This document shows positions 49,390 through 50,031 of a stretch of 50,031 nucleotides of DNA, piece by piece; the first letter of the stretch is position 1; each line of letters begins with the position of its first letter. Under the pieces are notes generated by a model. It saw only the letters and a list, made by a program, of their open reading frames with translations. It was not told where the DNA came from and did not search any database. Position numbers and translations under genes: made by a program. Origin of the DNA: Pseudomonadota bacterium (lineage in GTDB: Bacteria; Pseudomonadota; Alphaproteobacteria; Kiloniellales; JACOMY01); contig JAKOWB010000126.1 in NCBI GenBank assembly GCA_029781795.1, positions 1 to 50,031 of the forward strand, read 5' to 3'.

Positions 49390-50031
49390 CGTTCGTCCGA
49401 TTGCCGCGAATCGACAGGGACAGCGCATGGGCCGGCAGGCCCTCGGTCTCGGCGAGGCGGATGGCGGCGGGCGCGAGGCGGGCCAGCGCTTCCGGCGTGC
49501 AGCCGACCAGCGAGCTGCGCTTCATGAAGTCCAGCACCGAGAGGCCGGAAGAGAAGCGCGCCGAACGCGCCGTGGGCAGCACGTGGTTCGGCCCGGCGAT
49601 GTAGTCGCCCACCGCCTCCGGCGTGTAGCGGCCAAGGAAGATCGCCCCGGCGTGATGGATCGTCGGCAGCAGCGCATCGGGATCGGCCACCGCCAGCTCC
49701 AGGTGCTCCGGCGCCACGCGGTCGATCAGCGCCGCGGCCTCGGCCCAGTCGCGTACCAGGATGAGGGCGCCGTGCGCCTCCCACGAGGCGCGGGCGATGG
49801 CGGCGCGCGGCAGCGTCGCCAGGAGCCCTTCCACCGCCGTCGCCACCGCCTTGAGGAAGGCCGCGTCGTCGGCGATCAGGATGGCCTGCGAGGAGCTGTC
49901 GTGCTCGGCCTGGCTCAGCAGGTCGGCGGCGATCCAGGCGGGATCGTTGTCGCGGTCGGCCAGCACCAGGATCTCGGACGGGCCGGCGATGGAATCGATG
50001 CCGACCTGGCCGAAGACCTGGCGCTTGGCGG
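49382..50031 (-). CDS. hisD: Histidinol dehydrogenase, C-terminal part (cut by window end)
   Basis: About 216 C-terminal residues, open to the window edge. [29 protein letters not shown] is the conserved HisD segment with the zinc ligands, followed by APEHLEL, NHVLPT and [16 protein letters not shown]. It catalyses the last two oxidations in histidine synthesis. The first half lies beyond the window. Confidence 0.95.
   Translation of the reverse strand, partial: AKRQVFGQVGIDSIAGPSEILVLADRDNDPAWIAADLLSQAEHDSSSQAILIADDAAFLKAVATAVEGLLATLPRAAIARASWEAHGALILVRDWAEAAALIDRVAPEHLELAVADPDALLPTIHHAGAIFLGRYTPEAVGDYIAGPNHVLPTARSARFSSGLSVLDFMKRSSLVGCTPEALARLAPAAIRLAETEGLPAHALSLSIRGNRTNDG

Overview
The window is high-GC bacterial DNA. 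It fits an alphaproteobacterium, probably of the Rhodospirillales/Rhizobiales type: it carries a complete PhyR-NepR-EcfG general stress locus with a HWE/HisKA_2 histidine kinase, a UPF0262 gene in the run hisD-UPF0262-LMW phosphatase-infA-maf-RNase G-yacG-tRNA-Phe, and an intergenic repeat of a kind common in that class. Both window ends cut genes (an FAD-linked oxidase at the left, hisD at the right). The genus is not resolved.

Layout. 1-7.3 kb: FAD oxidase end, a secreted von Willebrand A protein with six tandem ~87-residue repeats, an acyltransferase/ACP pair, a thioesterase + beta-keto-acid cleavage enzyme pair divergent from a GntR regulator, and a lysozyme-inhibitor-like lipoprotein. 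7.5-17.6 kb: a minus-strand catabolic block with a Pot-type ABC importer (binding protein, ATPase, two permeases), a PaaG-like hydratase/isomerase, an acyl-CoA dehydrogenase, a TetR regulator and an NDP-forming acyl-CoA synthetase, preceded by a CaiD-like crotonase. A decayed thiamine-diphosphate enzyme lies between the crotonase and the importer.

17.8-30.4 kb is the most unusual part. An RsbW-like kinase and a STAS antagonist are followed by two divergent, tightly overlapping operons. One encodes a bare membrane sensor, a sensor-HAMP-MFS fusion, an orphan ABC_sub_bind periplasmic protein, a GNAT acetyltransferase and an atypical alanine racemase. The other encodes a second bare sensor, a second sensor-polytopic membrane protein and a PP2C (RsbU-like) phosphatase. 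Four of these proteins share a periplasmic motif. A PAS-adenylate cyclase closes the region. I infer a partner-switching signalling system whose input is an unknown ligand and whose output is not visible here.

30.5-40.2 kb is a general-stress island: PRC-barrel proteins, several very small proteins, CsbD, phyR, nepR, ecfG, a kinase, an MscS channel and trehalose-6-phosphate synthase. Six exact GGAAC-N16/17-CGTT EcfG-type promoters lie within 2.7 kb, one of which appears to drive a ~140-nt small RNA ending in a 16-bp hairpin. 40.2-45.8 kb: acyl-CoA ligase, 2-keto-4-pentenoate hydratase, and a luxI-P450-small protein operon divergent from luxR. 46-50 kb: tRNA-Phe and housekeeping genes.
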